Source: Thiobacillus denitrificans ATCC 25259 (lineage in GTDB: Bacteria; Pseudomonadota; Gammaproteobacteria; Burkholderiales; Thiobacillaceae). From it: a stretch of 64,000 nt of DNA. Below the pieces are notes generated by a model that saw nothing but the letters and a program-made list of their open reading frames with translations, was not told the origin of the DNA and did not search any database. How positions within the stretch are numbered: position 1 is the stretch's first letter; each line of letters opens with the position of its first letter. Both the position numbers and the translations under genes were made by a program. Below are positions 11,059 through 20,526 of the stretch, in pieces. The stretch lies in contig NC_007404.1 of the NCBI RefSeq assembly GCF_000012745.1, positions 1,240,001-1,304,000 of the forward strand, in the 5' to 3' direction.

Positions 11059-11900
11059 CGCGGCCGGATCAGCGGAGCGAGGCAGATCGGGCGTCTAGCA
11101 CGCTGCTCGAGGTCGAAGACCTGCATTTCGCGTTCGATGGCAAAGCCGTTCTGAAGGGTGTTTCCCTCGCCATTCCGCGCGGCAAGGTGGTCGCGATCCT
11201 CGGCGTCAGCGGTTGCGGCAAGACGACGCTGCTCAGGCACTTCGGCGGCCAGCTGCAGCCCGCGCGCGGGCGCGTGCGTTTCGACGGGCAAGTCGTTCAC
11301 GAACTCGACAACGCCGGTCTTTACGCGATGCGACGCAAGATGGGCATGATGTTCCAGGTCAGCGGCCTGTTCAGCGACCTGTCGGTGTTCGACAACATCG
11401 CCTACCCGATGCGCGAGCACACCGACCTGCCTGAGGACGTCATCCACGACCTCGTCCTGATGAAGCTCCACGCCGTCGGCCTGCGCGGCGCCTGTGCGCT
11501 GCGCACGCGCGAGCTCTCGGGCGGAATGGAGCGGCGCGTCGCGCTCGCGCGCGCGATTGCGCTCGACCCCATGCTCATCATGTACGACGAGCCTTTCGCC
11601 GGTCTCGATCCGATCTCGCTCAACACGATCGGCGACCTGATCCGCCGTCTGAACGACGCGCTCGGCCTGACGTCGATCTTCGTGACCTACGACGTCTCGG
11701 AATCGCTCAAGGTCGCCGACTACGTGTACTTCCTGCACGAGGGCGTGGTCGTGGCCGAAGGGGAGGCAGCGGGCATGATCGACTCCGACGATCCCTTCGT
11801 GCGCCAGTTCGTCCATGCCGAGCCCGATGGCCCGGTGCGCTTCCAGTATCCAAGCCGGCCCTACCGCGACGAACTCGAGCTCGGGACGGGCGACCGCTGA
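11055..11900 (+). CDS. MlaF-type ABC transporter ATP-binding protein
   Basis: The 281-residue ATPase has Walker A GVSGCGKT (50-57), Q-loop [17 protein letters not shown], signature LSGGM (154-158) and Walker B LIMYDEP (174-180). The C-terminal tail [16 protein letters not shown] resembles the MlaF tail that contacts the partner subunit, so a phospholipid or organic-solvent-type (Mla/Mkl) transporter is likely. The H-loop position reads VTYDVSE, with Tyr212 where most ABC ATPases have histidine. It overlaps sucB by four bases. No MlaE-type permease or MCE protein gene lies nearby, so its partners must be encoded elsewhere. Confidence 0.85.
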   Translation: MTRPDQRSEADRASSTLLEVEDLHFAFDGKAVLKGVSLAIPRGKVVAILGVSGCGKTTLLRHFGGQLQPARGRVRFDGQVVHELDNAGLYAMRRKMGMMFQVSGLFSDLSVFDNIAYPMREHTDLPEDVIHDLVLMKLHAVGLRGACALRTRELSGGMERRVALARAIALDPMLIMYDEPFAGLDPISLNTIGDLIRRLNDALGLTSIFVTYDVSESLKVADYVYFLHEGVVVAEGEAAGMIDSDDPFVRQFVHAEPDGPVRFQYPSRPYRDELELGTGDR

Positions 11901-11928
11901 GCGCCGCGCGCGAGCCAGACGCCACCGG

Positions 11929-14439
11929 CTAAGGCTCGCTATCCGCAGTGGACGCGGCCGCCTCACCGCTGCCCCCGGCCGCGTGCCTGGCGAGAAACGG
12001 CGTGAGCGCGTCGGCGGGCAGGGGCCGGCTGAAATGGAATCCCTGGATGAGATCGCAGGCGCGCCTGCGCAGGAAGGCAAGCTGTTCCGCGGTCTCGACG
12101 CCTTCCGCGACGACTTCCAGGCCGAGCTTGTGTCCCAGCGAAATGCTCGCCTCGGCGATCGCCGCGATGTTGGCGTCGCGCGGGGCGTCGCGGATGAACG
12201 CCTGATCGATCTTCAGCGCGTCGAGCGGAAAGCGCTTCAGATAGGCGAGCGACGAATAGCCGGTGCCGAAATCGTCGATCGCGAGGCGTACGCCGAGCGC
12301 GTCCAGCGCGGCCAGAATGTCGCCGGTCGCCGCGACATCCTGCATCGCCGTGCTTTCGGTGATTTCGAGTTCCAGATGATGCGGCGGCATGCACTCCTCG
12401 CGCAGCACCTGTTCGACCTGCCGCAGCAGCGTGTCCTCCCTGAACTGGCGGGCCGAGACATTGACCGAGATCCTGACCGGGGCGACGCCGGATTCGCGGC
12501 ACGCGCGGTACTGGGTACACGCGTTGCGCAGCACCCATTCGCCGACGGGCACGATCAAGCCCGTATCCTCGAGCAGCGGAACGAAATCGCCCGGTGCGAT
12601 CACGCCATCGCGCGGATGCTTCCAGCGTAACAAGGCCTCGACGCCCGCGATGCGGTTGTCGCGCAGATCGAGCTGCGGCTGGTAGTGAAGGCGGAACTCG
12701 CCGCGATCGAGGGCGCGGCGGAGGTCGGTTTCCAAGGACAACAGCTCCTGTCCGCGCGCATTCATTTCGGGTGCGTAGAACTGGTAGCGGTTGCGGCCGC
12801 TCGCCTTGGAGCGGTACATCGCCGTGTCGGCGTTCTTCAGCAGCGTCGCCCCGTCGTCGCCGTCGTGCGGGTAGACCGAGACACCCACGCTGAACGAGGC
12901 GTACACCTCCTGCCCCGAGATGACAAGCGGCGTTTCGAAGGCCGCGCGCACCTTGTGCAGAATGGCCGGGATGTTGTCGACGTGGGACAGATCGCCGAGC
13001 ACGATCGTGAATTCGTCCCCGCCGTAACGGGCCACGACGTCGGTCGGGCGCACGCAGTCGCGCAGCCGCTGCGCGGCGTGCCGCAGCATGGCGTCGCCCG
13101 CGGCGTGCCCGAGGCTTTCGTTGATGCGCTTGAAGTTGTCGATATCGAGGAACAGCACCGAAGCGAGCTTGTGGCTGCGTGCGGAATGCGCGACGACCGC
13201 CTCGATCTGATCTTCGAGCAGGATGCGGTTCGGCAGGCCGGTCAGCGCGTCGTGCGTCGCCTGCCGGCGCAGTTCCTGCTCGAAGTGTTTGCGTTCGGTG
13301 ATGTCACGGGCAATGGTCGAGAAAAATTCGGGCATCTCGTTGGCGCCGCCGTGCGCCAGCACGACCTGGGACACGGGGATTTCCCTCCCATCGGCCAGCC
13401 GCGCCGCGATCTCCCCCTGCCAGGCGCCGTCGCGCCGCGCGGTGGGGAAGGCTTCCATCAGCAGGCGATGGGTCGCCCATTCGGGGTGACATTGGGCGAT
13501 GTGGCGCGAACTGACGTCTTCGGTCGCCGTCAATCCGAGCACGGCACGGCCCGCGCGATTGAGATAGCGCAGCCGCCCGTCGCCCTCGATGATCGCGACG
13601 AAGTCGGTTGTCGCCTCGAGAATCTCCAGCAGCTGCCCGCGCGTCTGCTCGTCGCGAATCCGGTCGGTGACGTCGCGGCCGGTCGAGACGAAGCCCGCGA
13701 TCCCGCGCCCCTCGTCGAACAGCGGGGCGATGGTTTTTTCCTCGTAGAACAGGCCGCCGTCCTTGCGCCGGTTGACCAGTGTTTCCTGGAAGATCCGGCC
13801 GGCCAGGATGGTGTCCCACAATTTATGGAAGAAGGCGTCGTCGTGGCGATCCGACTTGATGAGCGCGGGCGTCCTGCCGATGGCCTCGGCCGCGCTGTAG
13901 CCGGTGAGGCGCTCGAAGGAGGGGTTGACGTACTGGATCGTTCCCTGCCGGTCGGTGATGAAGACACTGTCGGCCGCCTGTTCGACGGCCTGCGACAACC
14001 GGCGTACGAGGTGTTCGGTCTGCCGCCGCTCGCGGCGCACCCTCGCCTCCGCGAGCTCGCGCTCGACCGCCGGCAACAGCCGGGCGAGGTTGTCCTTCAT
14101 GACGTAATCCTGGGCGCCCGCGCGCATGCCGCTGACTGCGGTCTCTTCGCCGATGGTGCCGGAAACGAATATGAAAGGAATGTCCGGGTCGTGCCGCTTG
14201 ACGATTTCGAGTGCCCGCGCGCCGCTGAAGTGCGGCATCGAGTAATCGGAGAACACGATGTCCCATTCGTCGGCGAGCGCTTCGCGCAGCGCCTGCTCGG
14301 TGTCGACGCGTAGCCACTCGAGCTGGAAATCGGCGCTCAGCAGCTGGTCGGCCAGCAGCAGCGCATCGTCTTCGGAGTCTTCGACGATCAGGGCGCGCAG
14401 CCCGCCCTGATCGGTGTCGGGGTTCGTCTTGCTTTTCAT
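11929..14439 (-). CDS. REC-PAS-PAS-GGDEF-EAL response regulator (cyclic-di-GMP enzyme)
   Basis: The 836-residue cytoplasmic protein has an N-terminal receiver (acidic pair near 20-25, phospho-acceptor Asp65 in FSDYSMP). Two PAS sensor regions follow (about 145-265 and 275-395), then a diguanylate cyclase domain with intact RYGGDEF near residue 473 and a phosphodiesterase domain with intact EALLRW near 603. Both motifs are complete, so synthesis, hydrolysis or both are possible. It is transcribed on the - strand after the receiver and kinase genes, which are the likely source of its phosphoryl group. It converges with the ABC ATPase gene, with only 28 bases between. Confidence 0.93.
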   Translation of the reverse strand: MKSKTNPDTDQGGLRALIVEDSEDDALLLADQLLSADFQLEWLRVDTEQALREALADEWDIVFSDYSMPHFSGARALEIVKRHDPDIPFIFVSGTIGEETAVSGMRAGAQDYVMKDNLARLLPAVERELAEARVRRERRQTEHLVRRLSQAVEQAADSVFITDRQGTIQYVNPSFERLTGYSAAEAIGRTPALIKSDRHDDAFFHKLWDTILAGRIFQETLVNRRKDGGLFYEEKTIAPLFDEGRGIAGFVSTGRDVTDRIRDEQTRGQLLEILEATTDFVAIIEGDGRLRYLNRAGRAVLGLTATEDVSSRHIAQCHPEWATHRLLMEAFPTARRDGAWQGEIAARLADGREIPVSQVVLAHGGANEMPEFFSTIARDITERKHFEQELRRQATHDALTGLPNRILLEDQIEAVVAHSARSHKLASVLFLDIDNFKRINESLGHAAGDAMLRHAAQRLRDCVRPTDVVARYGGDEFTIVLGDLSHVDNIPAILHKVRAAFETPLVISGQEVYASFSVGVSVYPHDGDDGATLLKNADTAMYRSKASGRNRYQFYAPEMNARGQELLSLETDLRRALDRGEFRLHYQPQLDLRDNRIAGVEALLRWKHPRDGVIAPGDFVPLLEDTGLIVPVGEWVLRNACTQYRACRESGVAPVRISVNVSARQFREDTLLRQVEQVLREECMPPHHLELEITESTAMQDVAATGDILAALDALGVRLAIDDFGTGYSSLAYLKRFPLDALKIDQAFIRDAPRDANIAAIAEASISLGHKLGLEVVAEGVETAEQLAFLRRRACDLIQGFHFSRPLPADALTPFLARHAAGGSGEAAASTADSEP

Positions 14440-14469
14440 GCCGTCCTCAACTGCCTCGCCTCGATATAC

Positions 14470-14913
14470 CTAGCCGACCGCAGGCGGCGCCTGGTTTAGC
14501 AGCAGCCAGTAGAGGCCGAGCTGTCCCGCCGCCCGGACGAAGTCGTCGAAGTCGACGGGCTTGCGCACATAACTGTTGGCACCCAGCGAATAGCCCTTGA
14601 TGCGGTCCTCCTCCTCGTTGGACGACGTCAGGATCACGACCGGCAGCAGCCGTGTCCGCTCGTCGGAACGGATACGGCGAAGCACTTCCAGCCCGTCGAT
14701 CTTGGGCAGCTTGAGGTCGAGCAGCACGACCGCGGGGAGATCGGCGACGGGGCGTCCCGCGTGGCTGCCGGTCCCGAACAGGTAGTCCAGCGCTTCGACG
14801 CCGTCGCGCGCGACCGCGAGCGTGTTGCCGATTTTGTTGGTTTCCAGGGCATGGACGGTCAGCGCTTCGTCGTCCGGGTTGTCTTCGACCAGCAATATGC
14901 TCTTGTCGCTCAC
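14470..14913 (-). CDS. CheY/Rcp1-like single-domain response regulator
   Basis: This 147-residue stand-alone receiver domain has the acidic pocket [10 protein letters not shown] (9-18), phospho-acceptor Asp66 in [11 protein letters not shown], the switch Thr/Ser in [12 protein letters not shown] and the conserved Lys in [12 protein letters not shown]. The [14 protein letters not shown] pattern is that of Rcp1-type regulators, which pair with phytochrome-like or PAS kinases. Its start overlaps the stop of the histidine kinase by four bases, so the two form a cognate pair. It has no output domain and probably relays phosphate or acts by protein binding. Confidence 0.92.
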   Translation of the reverse strand: MSDKSILLVEDNPDDEALTVHALETNKIGNTLAVARDGVEALDYLFGTGSHAGRPVADLPAVVLLDLKLPKIDGLEVLRRIRSDERTRLLPVVILTSSNEEEDRIKGYSLGANSYVRKPVDFDDFVRAAGQLGLYWLLLNQAPPAVG

Positions 14914-17483
14914 GCTCCTCCCTCCGCCTCCAGTGTGAAGTAAAACCGCGCGCCCCTGCCGACTTCGCTCTCGGCCCAGATGCGGCCGCCGTGCTTGTGG
15001 ACGATGCGCTGAACGGTCGCAAGTCCGATGCCGGTTCCCGGAAATTCCTTGACGTCGTGCAGCCGCTGGAAGACGCCGAACAGCTTGTCGGCGTAGGCCA
15101 TGTCAAAACCTGCGCCGTTGTCGCTAACGACGTAGACGGTTTGTCCGCCACGGAGGTCCACATCGAGCGACACGCGCGCGTCGGGGCGGCCGCCGGTGAA
15201 TTTCCAGGCATTGCCGAGCAGGTTGTCGAGGACGATGCGCAGCAGGCCGCGGTCGCCGTTCGCATGCAAGGCAGGCGCGATGCTGAAAGCCACCTCGTGC
15301 TCGGGCGTCTGCCGGCGCAGATCGTTGGCGACGTCTTCGGCCAGCGCGCTCATGTCGACGTCTTCCGGCTTCAACTCGGTGCGGGTGACGCGCGACAGCT
15401 TGAGCAGGTCGTCGATCAGCGTGCCCATGTGCTGGGCCGCGCGGCGTATCCGTCCGAGGCGGTCGCGCCCGGTCTCGTCGAGGCGCTCGGTGTAGTCGGT
15501 GAGCAAAATGCGGCTGAAGCCGTCGATCGCGCGCAGCGGCGCGCGCAGGTCGTGCGAGACGGAATAGCTGAACGCCTCGAGTTCGCGATTGATCGCCTCC
15601 AGTTCGGCGGTGCGACTCTCGAGCTGGCGCTCTATTTCCTTGCGCGCGGTGACATCCTCGATGATGCCGTCGTAATACGTCCTGCCGTCCGCCTCGCGCC
15701 GCAGGCGGGCGCTGATGGCACCGTGGAACGGGCGGCCCTTGAGGGTCAGCAGCTCGATTTCGGCGTTGACGACCGCGTCGAGCTGGCGTTCGTCTCCGCC
15801 GAAGAGAGGCCGGCCCTCGGCCGTCCTGAAGGTCGCGAGCGGGCGTTCGAGCAGCGCCGCGGCCGAGTCGGCCTCGAGCATGCTCACCAGCGCCGGGTTC
15901 ACCTCCAGGAAGCGCCCGTCCGCACCGGCCGTCTTGCGGTATACCCCTACAGGCAGGTTGTCCATAAGTTCACGATAGCGTGTCTGCGCGTCCTTGCGCT
16001 GACGTTCGATCTGCTTGCGTGCGCTGATGTCGCGAATGATCGCGGTCACGACCATTCCCTGAGGGGTTTGCAGCGGGCTCAGGCTGATCTCGATCGGAAA
16101 TTCGCTGCCATCCTTGCGCCGCCCGAACAGCTCGAGGCCGGCGCCCATCGGACGCGGATAGGGATCGGCGGCGTAGTTCGCGCGGTGGGAGACATGGCGG
16201 TCGCGCAGCGACTCGGGAACCAGGATCTCGATCGACTGGTGCAGCAACTCATCGCGCGTGTAGCCGAAATATTTCTCCGCCTGCGCATTCGCCAGCTCTA
16301 TGCGGCCCTTCGGGTCGGCGATCACGATCGCATCCGGCGCGGATTCGAGCAGCGCGCGAAAACGTGCCTCGCTGGCCCGCACGTTCTCCTCGGCCATACG
16401 GCGCCGCATGCTGTAGAACGTGATCGCCCAGGCGGCGAAGGTGAACAATAGCGCGAGCACGCCGAACACCAGCCAGAGCCGCTGCTTGAGCGTGCCGCCG
16501 ATGGCGTCGACCGCCGCCGCCGGCTTGTACGCCAGCAACAGCGCGCGTCGGGTGTCCGCGTCGGCAGGGGCCGCGCCCGGCGGCGACAGGGGGTCGATCC
16601 AGGCGTAGGTGTACAAGCCCTGACCGGTCACGAACTGACCTTCGGCGGCGCCGCTGCCGATCCGCTGCCACGCCTGAGGATCGCGTTCGCCGAGTCGGCT
16701 TTCGGTTTCACGCTGACCCATCGGGTCGGGGCCATCGGGCTTTTCCTGATCGGGCAGTGTGTAACCGTCGGCGCTCAGGAGCCGGATCGAGCGGGGCTGA
16801 CGGTCGGACTCGCGGATGTTGCGCAGACGGTCGAGGAACAGCTCCACCAGATAGTCGAGCACAATGATGCCGCGTCTGTTGCCTTGCCGGTCGTAGACCG
16901 GGGTCGCGAGACGCAAGGTGGGTTTGAGCGGTCGCGCCGGAGTGGCCTGCCCGCCGTCGAGGTCGAGGCGCGAGACGTAGATTTCGTCCCGCTCCAGCGC
17001 GAGCATCGCATGGAAGTCGGCGCTGCCGGACGCATCCCGCAATCGCTCGCGTGCCACGCCCAGCGGACTCCCATCGTTCCAGTCGACGCGAACGGCCTCG
17101 CGGCCGCGCAGGTCGAGCAGACGCAACCGGTCGTAGACCTTCTTGCGCGTCGCAAAGGCGGAATAGCGCGCGGCGAGCCCGGCGTGCACGTCGGACTCTG
17201 CGCGGGTCATGTCGTCGAGGAGGGTGTACTGGTCCGACAGGTAGAGCAGATCGGAACGGACGTCTGCGGATTCGCTCTGGCTCGCCTGGACCGACAACTG
17301 GATCGCCTCGCGCTCCGCGGCTTTCAAGAGTGCAAGCGCGCTCTTCGCCTGCACGGCGTAAAACGCCCAGATGACGGCACCCAACACCAACAGGCCTGGC
17401 AACCAGATGGCCAGAAAGCGCCGCACGAACGCGGGCTGCCACGCAGATTCCGGTCGTTGTGAGGCGGCGTCTACGGCTTGCAC
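14910..17483 (-). CDS. Membrane PAS sensor histidine kinase
   Basis: The 857-residue kinase has a transmembrane helix near residues 24-45, a periplasmic sensor of about 285 residues, and a second helix near 333-355 ([19 protein letters not shown]). Cytoplasmic PAS regions follow (about 365-490 and 500-620; the first has the RVLVP-like [12 protein letters not shown] segment typical of PAS-linked kinases). The HisKA motif [15 protein letters not shown] holds His644, and the ATPase domain has [19 protein letters not shown] and [10 protein letters not shown]. It heads a three-gene - strand operon with the receiver and the GGDEF-EAL protein. The ligand is unknown. Confidence 0.93.
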   Translation of the reverse strand: MQAVDAASQRPESAWQPAFVRRFLAIWLPGLLVLGAVIWAFYAVQAKSALALLKAAEREAIQLSVQASQSESADVRSDLLYLSDQYTLLDDMTRAESDVHAGLAARYSAFATRKKVYDRLRLLDLRGREAVRVDWNDGSPLGVARERLRDASGSADFHAMLALERDEIYVSRLDLDGGQATPARPLKPTLRLATPVYDRQGNRRGIIVLDYLVELFLDRLRNIRESDRQPRSIRLLSADGYTLPDQEKPDGPDPMGQRETESRLGERDPQAWQRIGSGAAEGQFVTGQGLYTYAWIDPLSPPGAAPADADTRRALLLAYKPAAAVDAIGGTLKQRLWLVFGVLALLFTFAAWAITFYSMRRRMAEENVRASEARFRALLESAPDAIVIADPKGRIELANAQAEKYFGYTRDELLHQSIEILVPESLRDRHVSHRANYAADPYPRPMGAGLELFGRRKDGSEFPIEISLSPLQTPQGMVVTAIIRDISARKQIERQRKDAQTRYRELMDNLPVGVYRKTAGADGRFLEVNPALVSMLEADSAAALLERPLATFRTAEGRPLFGGDERQLDAVVNAEIELLTLKGRPFHGAISARLRREADGRTYYDGIIEDVTARKEIERQLESRTAELEAINRELEAFSYSVSHDLRAPLRAIDGFSRILLTDYTERLDETGRDRLGRIRRAAQHMGTLIDDLLKLSRVTRTELKPEDVDMSALAEDVANDLRRQTPEHEVAFSIAPALHANGDRGLLRIVLDNLLGNAWKFTGGRPDARVSLDVDLRGGQTVYVVSDNGAGFDMAYADKLFGVFQRLHDVKEFPGTGIGLATVQRIVHKHGGRIWAESEVGRGARFYFTLEAEGGA

Positions 17484-17808
17484 GGTCGGTTCGATTTTTC
17501 TCGCCGGGGCGACTGCAAGGCGATCACGCGCGCGGGCGCTTTACCTCGCGACGAGATTCGGTGTGTCGATGCTGGGTCTTTGAGCGGGCCTTGACGGGCG
17601 GAGGAAGGGCACTTTGCTGAGCGCGGAATGGGACAGGTGCGTCGATCGCTGGCACAGGGACAGGCCTCTTGTTCGGTTGACCCCGTTAATGAAACACGAC
17701 TTTATCGACCCCCGCAAGAACAAAAAGACCCGTCAAAAAACGTGGAATTCGGCCACCCCAGGCAGCCGTGCGGCGTTCCTGCATGCGGGTTCGGAAAGTC
17801 CCCCGGCG
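17484..17808. other. Intergenic region upstream of the histidine kinase operon
   Basis: These 325 bases contain no convincing gene. The right part is locally A-rich compared with the flanks. The kinase operon promoter should lie here, reading leftwards, but I see no element good enough to call. Confidence 0.4.
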
Positions 17809-18153
17809 CTAATCGTCGAGCAGCGCGACCCGCGCTTCGCCACTCGTGCGGTCGATGTCGAGCTGCAGTACGCAGTACTCGGTTTGCACGTCGATCGGCG
17901 TCGGGTCGTCGGCGCAACTGCAGCCGGCGATGGTGCCGCCGTAGAAAATTCCGGCTTTGATGCAGAGCACGCCGGGCGCCTCGCGAGCGTCGATCAGCAT
18001 CGCGTGGAACGGCTGGTCGGCGACGTGACTGCTGCGCGCAAGCCCCTGCTGCAGCGGCAGCTCGGCAGCGTCGAGCGCTTCGATTTCACGCTTGAAGGCT
18101 TGCTCGAACCCGGGTTTACCCCAGCTCTGCACGGTCTGCGGCAGGTGCGTCAT
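17809..18153 (-). CDS. Conserved hypothetical protein
   Basis: The 114-residue soluble protein starts MTHLPQTVQSWGKPGFEQAFKR and has an AGCSCADDPTP cysteine motif near residue 77 within predicted beta strands. I recognise it as a conserved proteobacterial hypothetical without an assigned function. A GGAGG-like ribosome site lies just upstream of the ATG at 18153. There is no signal peptide. The CxC pair could bind a metal or be redox-active; this is inference. Confidence 0.75.
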   Translation of the reverse strand: MTHLPQTVQSWGKPGFEQAFKREIEALDAAELPLQQGLARSSHVADQPFHAMLIDAREAPGVLCIKAGIFYGGTIAGCSCADDPTPIDVQTEYCVLQLDIDRTSGEARVALLDD

Positions 18154-18218
18154 GGCGGGACCTCCTTACTCGTTTATACGTTGCGGCGCGCCGCGTGCAA
18201 GCGGAGCGGCAGGTCGGC

Positions 18219-18734
18219 TCAGCAGGCCTCGGCGAGCAGCGCGTCGTAGCGCGCGAGATCGTCGGCCGAGTGGCAGCAGAATAGTATCTCGGCGATCCCG
18301 GCAAAGCGCGGCAGCGTCTCGCGTACCGTCGCGACTGCGATGCGAGCCGCCTCGTTCTTGGGATAGCCATAAACGCCTGTGCTGATCGCCGGGAACGCAA
18401 TGCTCGCAAGGCCGTGGTCCGCAGCGAGTTCGATCGCGCGCCGATAGCATGACGCCAGCAGGGCGGGCTCGCCATCAAGCCCGCCGCGCCACACCGGTCC
18501 GACCGTGTGGATGACGAAGCGCGCGGGTAGCGCGTAGCCGGGGGTGAGCTTCGCGTCGCCGGTGGCGCAGCCGCCGAGAGCGCGGCACGCCTCGAGAAGT
18601 TGCGGACCGGCGGCGCGGTGGATAGCACCGTCGACGCCGCCGCCACCGAGTAGCGAAGGGTTGGCGGCATTGACGATCGCGTCGACGGCAAGCGTCGTGA
18701 TGTCGGCCTGCACCGCGCGCACGAGCGCCGGCAC
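18219..18734 (-). CDS. Macro domain protein (O-acetyl-ADP-ribose deacetylase-like)
   Basis: Macrodomain signatures are clear: [21 protein letters not shown], then [14 protein letters not shown], the [15 protein letters not shown] strand and the ISTGVYGYP loop that binds the distal ribose and phosphates. These match YmdB-type proteins, which hydrolyse O-acetyl-ADP-ribose or mono-ADP-ribose. The open frame extends to 18863 but overlaps the lipocalin gene. The GTG at 18734, giving 171 residues, fits the family length and lies 5 bases beyond the lipocalin stop. It is probably co-transcribed with the lipocalin gene. Confidence 0.9.
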   Translation of the reverse strand: MPALVRAVQADITTLAVDAIVNAANPSLLGGGGVDGAIHRAAGPQLLEACRALGGCATGDAKLTPGYALPARFVIHTVGPVWRGGLDGEPALLASCYRRAIELAADHGLASIAFPAISTGVYGYPKNEAARIAVATVRETLPRFAGIAEILFCCHSADDLARYDALLAEAC

Positions 18735-18738
18735 CGCG

Positions 18739-19260
18739 TCAGTGCCCCGTGTGCGGCGTGCGCACGAAGGCCTGCCGCGCGAAGCCGAGTGCGTCGGCGC
18801 GCGCGAGCAGGCGCGCGAGCGTCGCGTCGTCGAGTTCGGGTGCGCGCGCCAGCACCCAGGCATAGCGCCCGGCCGGCTCGCCGACGAGGACCCAGCGGTA
18901 GTCGGGGTCGAGCGCGAGTATCCAGTAGTCGCCGTAGAACGGGCGAAAGAAGCTCACGCGCAGCTTGCTGCCCGCGCTGCCGGCGACGACGTGCGCGACG
19001 CCTTCGGCCCGCTCGAGCTTGCCGTCGCCGGTGCGGCAACTGTTGACGACCGCGATCGCGCCGTCCTCAGGCGCGTAGTGCGCGCGCACGTCCGACGCGC
19101 ACATCGACTGGAAGCGGTTGGGCAGGCGCGCGATTTCGTACCAGGTCCCCGCATAGCGCTGCAGGTCGACGGCGCCGACGGTAGGAAGCGGCTGCGGCAT
19201 CGGCGACGCGCAGGCGGTGAGCCAGACGAGCGCGACGAGGACGGGGTAGGCGGGCGACAT
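18739..19260 (-). CDS. Lipocalin lipoprotein (Blc-like)
   Basis: The 173-residue protein has a lipoprotein signal ending LVWLTAC. The lipocalin motif is [14 protein letters not shown] near residue 38, and later blocks [16 protein letters not shown] and [19 protein letters not shown] match bacterial Blc. Blc-type proteins are outer-membrane lipoproteins that bind fatty acids or lysophospholipids, often under envelope stress. The ATG at 19260 was chosen over an upstream TTG because it leaves a compact signal peptide. Confidence 0.9.
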   Translation of the reverse strand: MSPAYPVLVALVWLTACASPMPQPLPTVGAVDLQRYAGTWYEIARLPNRFQSMCASDVRAHYAPEDGAIAVVNSCRTGDGKLERAEGVAHVVAGSAGSKLRVSFFRPFYGDYWILALDPDYRWVLVGEPAGRYAWVLARAPELDDATLARLLARADALGFARQAFVRTPHTGH

Positions 19261-19283
19261 CGAACCGGTCAACGCGGAGGTGG

Positions 19284-19562
19284 TCAGTCGAAATCGAACA
19301 GGTCGGACAGGAAACCCTCACGCCGCTTCTTGCGGTGGTGGCCGTAACGGGGATCGCCTTCGTAGGGGCGCGGCGCGTGGCCGGGGTGGGGTGCGGGCGC
19401 GGCTTCGCGCGGACTCGGCGCGGCCGACGCCGAACGGTCGATGATCTTGTCGAGTTCGCCGCGGTCGAGCCAGACGCCGCGGCACTGGGGACAGTAGTCG
19501 ATTTCGATGCCTTGGCGTTCCGACATCACCAGATCGACGGTTTTGCAGACGGGGCAATGCAT
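19284..19562 (-). CDS. Zinc-ribbon protein (TFIIB-type zinc finger family)
   Basis: The 92-residue protein begins MHCPVCKTVDLVM and has a second knuckle YCPQCRGVWLDRGELDKII. The paired CxxC knuckles and the GVWLDRGEL segment define the zf-TFIIB family of small bacterial proteins, whose function is unknown. The C-terminal half is His/Arg/Pro-rich and ends in an acidic DLFDFD. An AAGGAG ribosome site precedes the ATG at 19562, which excludes the longer upstream frame. Confidence 0.88.
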   Translation of the reverse strand: MHCPVCKTVDLVMSERQGIEIDYCPQCRGVWLDRGELDKIIDRSASAAPSPREAAPAPHPGHAPRPYEGDPRYGHHRKKRREGFLSDLFDFD

Positions 19563-19605
19563 GAAGCTTCTCCTTGAGTTGTCAGTTTTTTTGCACCGCG
19601 ACGCG

Positions 19606-19998
19606 TCAACGCGCGCCGAGCCAGAGGGCCACCGACGCAACGATCAGCGCGACCACGGCGGTCGCACCCAGCCACAGCATGTACCGGCGGTTCGACTCGA
19701 TACGCTGGACGAGTTGCGCATTTTGGTCGGCGAGCGCCTTGATAAGTTCCGACGACGCGAGCATCTCGGCGTGGAGATCGGCCGCTGCAGTCTCGAGCTG
19801 GGTCACCCGCGAGGCGACGCCGGCGAGGGACTGCGCCTCGCGGCTGACCGCGGGCGGCTGGGCCGCAGCACCGGGGGTCGGCGGTTTGCCGGCGACGTTG
19901 TTCCAGAGCTTTTTCGCGCCCTCGGCGAGCTTGGGCGCGTTGCGGATGACCTCGGTCCAGGGAACGGTTTGCAGTACGGTAAGCCAGCCGATTGCCAT
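19606..19998 (-). CDS. Conserved membrane protein with C-terminal anchor
   Basis: The 130-residue protein starts MAIGWLTVLQTVPWTEVI, has a central helical, coiled-coil-like region (about 58-100), and ends in one hydrophobic helix (YMLWLGATAVVALIVASVALWL). It is probably tail-anchored in the inner membrane. I recognise it as a conserved hypothetical of beta- and gammaproteobacteria; no function is known to me. It lies upstream of the zinc-ribbon gene on the same strand. Confidence 0.75.
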   Translation of the reverse strand: MAIGWLTVLQTVPWTEVIRNAPKLAEGAKKLWNNVAGKPPTPGAAAQPPAVSREAQSLAGVASRVTQLETAAADLHAEMLASSELIKALADQNAQLVQRIESNRRYMLWLGATAVVALIVASVALWLGAR

Positions 19999-20105
19999 GG
20001 ATTTGTCTCCGGTTGGAAGCGAGTGAACAACCCGGTGGCGAGCCGTCCCGGGCGTGAATCCGGATTCTAGTATGCAGAGTGCGAGCGGCGCACAGGGAGA
20101 CCGAC

Positions 20106-20417
20106 ATGTATCTGATCCAGATCCTCATTCCGATCTATGACAACGCCGGAAACCGTTTCGGGCGCGAGACCTTCGACGCACTGCGGCGCGAGTTGCTCGA
20201 GCGATTCGGCGGCCTGACCGCCTTCGTGCAGTCGCCGGCACTCGGCTTGTGGACCGACGCCGAGAGCGGAGCGACGGCGCGCGACGACATGATCCTGGTC
20301 GAAGTCATGACCGACGCGCTCGACCGCGTGTGGTGGGCGGACTATCGCTCGCGCCTCGAACAGAGCTTCCGCCAGGACGAGATCGTCGTGCGCGTGCTCG
20401 GCTGCGAGCGGATCTAG
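20106..20417 (+). CDS. Conserved hypothetical protein, 103 residues
   Basis: This small soluble protein starts MYLIQILIPIYDNAGNRF, contains FGGLTAFVQSPALGLW, and ends IVVRVLGCERI. It looks like a compact alpha/beta fold, and similar proteins are common in proteobacteria without a function. A GGGAGA ribosome site precedes the ATG at 20106. Confidence 0.75.
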   Translation: MYLIQILIPIYDNAGNRFGRETFDALRRELLERFGGLTAFVQSPALGLWTDAESGATARDDMILVEVMTDALDRVWWADYRSRLEQSFRQDEIVVRVLGCERI

Positions 20418-20526
20418 GAGCGTTCGCCCGCCCCGGAGGCTTCGCGCCGAAACGAGGGTTCCACGCCGCCCGCGCGGTGCCGCCTCGACTATCCTGAAAC
20501 CTACACGCACTGTCTTCGGGGACTCC

